Below, piece after piece: positions 62,557 to 64,000 of a stretch of 64,000 nt of DNA (position 1 is the stretch's first letter; each line of letters begins with the position of its first letter). The notes beneath the pieces are model-generated. The model did not search any database. It worked only from the letters and a program-made list of their open reading frames with translations, and was not told where the DNA came from. The position numbers and the translations under genes were made by a program. Origin of the DNA: CAYLYM01 sp964387645 (GTDB taxonomy: Bacteria > Calditrichota > Calditrichia > RBG-13-44-9); assembly GCA_964387645.1 (NCBI GenBank), contig CAYLYM010000002.1:1-64000 (forward strand), written 5' to 3'.

Positions 62557-63849
62557 TTGGAAAGAAGACATCAAAACTCTATGGGAATATTGAATAGGCG
62601 GCAATTTATTAAACGAGCTGCTTCCAGCACTTTTGCAACATTTGCTGCCCCTTTTATAGTTCCAGCAAGTGTGTTTGGTGCCAATGCTCCCAGCAACCGA
62701 ATAACTATTGGTAGCATTGGTGTTGGAGGTATGGGCACTAATAATCTGCGTGGATTCATGTCTCAACCTGGAGCACAAGTAGTAGCTGTTTGTGATGTGG
62801 ATACTGAACATAGAGAACGAGCTCGCAAGATTGCGGGTCTTGATAAATCGGCCGCATATAACGATTTTCGTGAGTTACTTGCCAGAGATGATATCGATGC
62901 TGTGGTCGTCTGCACCCCTGACCATTGGCACGTACCGATCTCCATTGCTGCAGCAAAAAGTGGTAAAGATATTTATTGTGAAAAGCCCTTGACCAGATAC
63001 ATTGCCGAAGGAAGAAGATTGGTAGAGACAGTTCGGAGATATAACCGCATCTTACAAACGGGGTCTCAGCAGCGTTCTGATGATCGCTTTCGTTTTGCTT
63101 GCGAATTGGTGCTTAATGGGCGAATAGGCGAACTTCGCACAATGTGGGTGGAAATTCCAGGGAATAATCGGAAAAATCCACTTAATTGGAAAGTTGAACC
63201 TGTACCAGAGGGATTTGATTATGAAATGTGGTTAGGTCCGGCGCCCTGGGCACCGTATACAAAACAACGATGTCATTACACTTTTCGATTTATCTTGGAT
63301 TATTCTGGCGGACAGATCACCAATTGGGGTGCCCATTATCTGGATATTGCTCAATGGGGAAACGGGACTGATCTTACTGGTCCGGTTGAAATAGAAGGTA
63401 ATGGTGAATTCCCTCGTGATGGACTTTTTAATACGGCATTACGATATCATATTGAATACAAATATGCCAATGGAGTTAAATTAATTTTAAATACAGGTAA
63501 AGCTGGTATTCGGTTCGAAGGAACGGAAGGGTGGGTTTATGTCGATCGAAGTCGAATTGATGCTGATCCGAAATATATATTAAAATCTAAAATCAGGCCT
63601 GATGAAAAGCATTTATATGTGAGTCGTGACCATAAAGCTAATTTTTTAGAATCTATTAAGCTGCGTAAAAAGCCTATTGCTGATGTAGAAATTGGTCACC
63701 GATCAGCGACATTGTGTCATTTAGGAAATATTGCTCTTTTTACCGGACGTAAATTGTATTGGGATCCTGATCAGGAAAGGTTTATCAACGATGATGTTGC
63801 TAATAGTTATCTTGAACCGAGCCGACGTCCACCCTGGCATAAGGATTAA
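62557..63849 (+). CDS. Tat-exported Gfo/Idh/MocA oxidoreductase
   Basis: A 430-residue protein close to the tandem copies at 25422-29522. It starts at TTG 62557, supported by GAGGG 5 nt upstream; ATG 62581 is the alternative. NRRQFIK begins the Tat signal, followed by VPASVFG. Motifs: GVGGMG, TPDHWHV, CEKPL with Lys, and GAHYLDIAQWG. The C-terminus is RRPPWHKD, a variant of the shared R-x-PW tail. The run GVGGMGTNNLRGF is nearly the same as in the 25422 protein, suggesting recent duplication or the same substrate class. Confidence 0.87.
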   Translation: MERRHQNSMGILNRRQFIKRAASSTFATFAAPFIVPASVFGANAPSNRITIGSIGVGGMGTNNLRGFMSQPGAQVVAVCDVDTEHRERARKIAGLDKSAAYNDFRELLARDDIDAVVVCTPDHWHVPISIAAAKSGKDIYCEKPLTRYIAEGRRLVETVRRYNRILQTGSQQRSDDRFRFACELVLNGRIGELRTMWVEIPGNNRKNPLNWKVEPVPEGFDYEMWLGPAPWAPYTKQRCHYTFRFILDYSGGQITNWGAHYLDIAQWGNGTDLTGPVEIEGNGEFPRDGLFNTALRYHIEYKYANGVKLILNTGKAGIRFEGTEGWVYVDRSRIDADPKYILKSKIRPDEKHLYVSRDHKANFLESIKLRKKPIADVEIGHRSATLCHLGNIALFTGRKLYWDPDQERFINDDVANSYLEPSRRPPWHKD

Positions 63850-63972
63850 GTCTATTTTTTAATAGATTCTGTTAAAATAAATAGATTAATTAAAGGTTGT
63901 TGTTGATTGAAATTTTGATATAGAATTTACTATTTAATGGGAATTGTTTATAAAAGATAAAAAGGATTAATA

Positions 63973-64000
63973 ATGGTATTAAAAAAGAAAAATCTAATTG
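63973..64000 (+). CDS. Start of a further gene, cut by the window end
   Basis: ATG 63973 opens a frame (MVLKKKNLI) that runs off the window, with an AAAAGG ribosome site about 7 nt upstream. A Lys-rich start is typical of signal peptides or Tat leaders. Too little is present for assignment. Confidence 0.4.

Noticed and set aside
62541..62580. ATG at 62541 as the start of the last Gfo/Idh gene
   Set aside because: It is out of frame with the Tat leader; TTG 62557 with GAGGG 5 nt upstream is in frame.

Overview
The window looks like a piece of an AT-rich chromosome from an uncultured or little-studied bacterium, probably of the FCB group (Calditrichota/KSB1-like). This is an inference from gene content: a DUF5916 outer-membrane protein, a DUF6599 protein, UxaE-type epimerase, many Tat-exported Gfo/Idh oxidoreductases and DUF1080 proteins, and E. 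coli-like Shine-Dalgarno sites. No rRNA or other taxonomic marker is present. Every gene I can support lies on the + strand. I saw no tRNA, rRNA, CRISPR array, insertion sequence or prophage.

Region A (about 1-22 kb) handles uronic acids and central sugar phosphates. It starts with the 3' end of a ferredoxin-type aldo/keto reductase, a secreted DUF6599-like protein and an SGNH lipoprotein. Then come tagaturonate epimerase (UxaE), three very small membrane proteins and a sodium/solute symporter with an inserted beta domain, and a fructuronate/mannonate SDR. Transketolase, 6-phosphogluconate dehydrogenase, a LarA-like nickel racemase/epimerase, a PPi-type phosphofructokinase and a HAD phosphatase follow. 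After a strong terminator come glucuronokinase, GalU, glucuronate isomerase (UxaC) and a complete TRAP transporter (DctPQM). Together they suggest uptake of hexuronates, conversion to fructuronate and mannonate, salvage of glucuronate to UDP-glucuronate, and processing of pentose and hexose phosphates.

Region B (about 22-64 kb) begins with a DUF5916 outer-membrane protein. It is then dominated by a large, mostly periplasmic sugar-modification locus. It has ten Gfo/Idh/MocA oxidoreductases (nine with Tat signals), five DUF1080 (3-keto-glycoside hydrolase) domains in four proteins, four xylose-isomerase-like TIM barrels (two Tat-exported, one fused to DUF1080), a ThuA-HEAT protein, two MFS transporters and an AGE-family 2-epimerase. 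The locus also encodes haem proteins: a NapC/NrfH-like tetrahaem domain fused to a SUMF1-like domain, and a Gfo/Idh - seven-haem cytochrome c - b-type membrane protein operon. The likely theme is oxidation of glycosides to 3-keto sugars outside the cytoplasm, non-classical cleavage of the glycosidic bond, isomerisation and uptake. The haem proteins suggest, but do not prove, an electron link between periplasmic sugar chemistry and the quinone pool. A PfkB kinase-HAD phosphatase fusion near the end may handle heptose or other sugar phosphates.

The most interesting points are the cytochrome-linked Gfo/Idh operon, the NapC-SUMF1 fusion, the isomerase-DUF1080 fusion, the apparently circularly permuted domain inside the symporter with its three micro-subunits, and the density of Tat-exported Gfo/Idh paralogues sharing a C-terminal R-x-PW tail.
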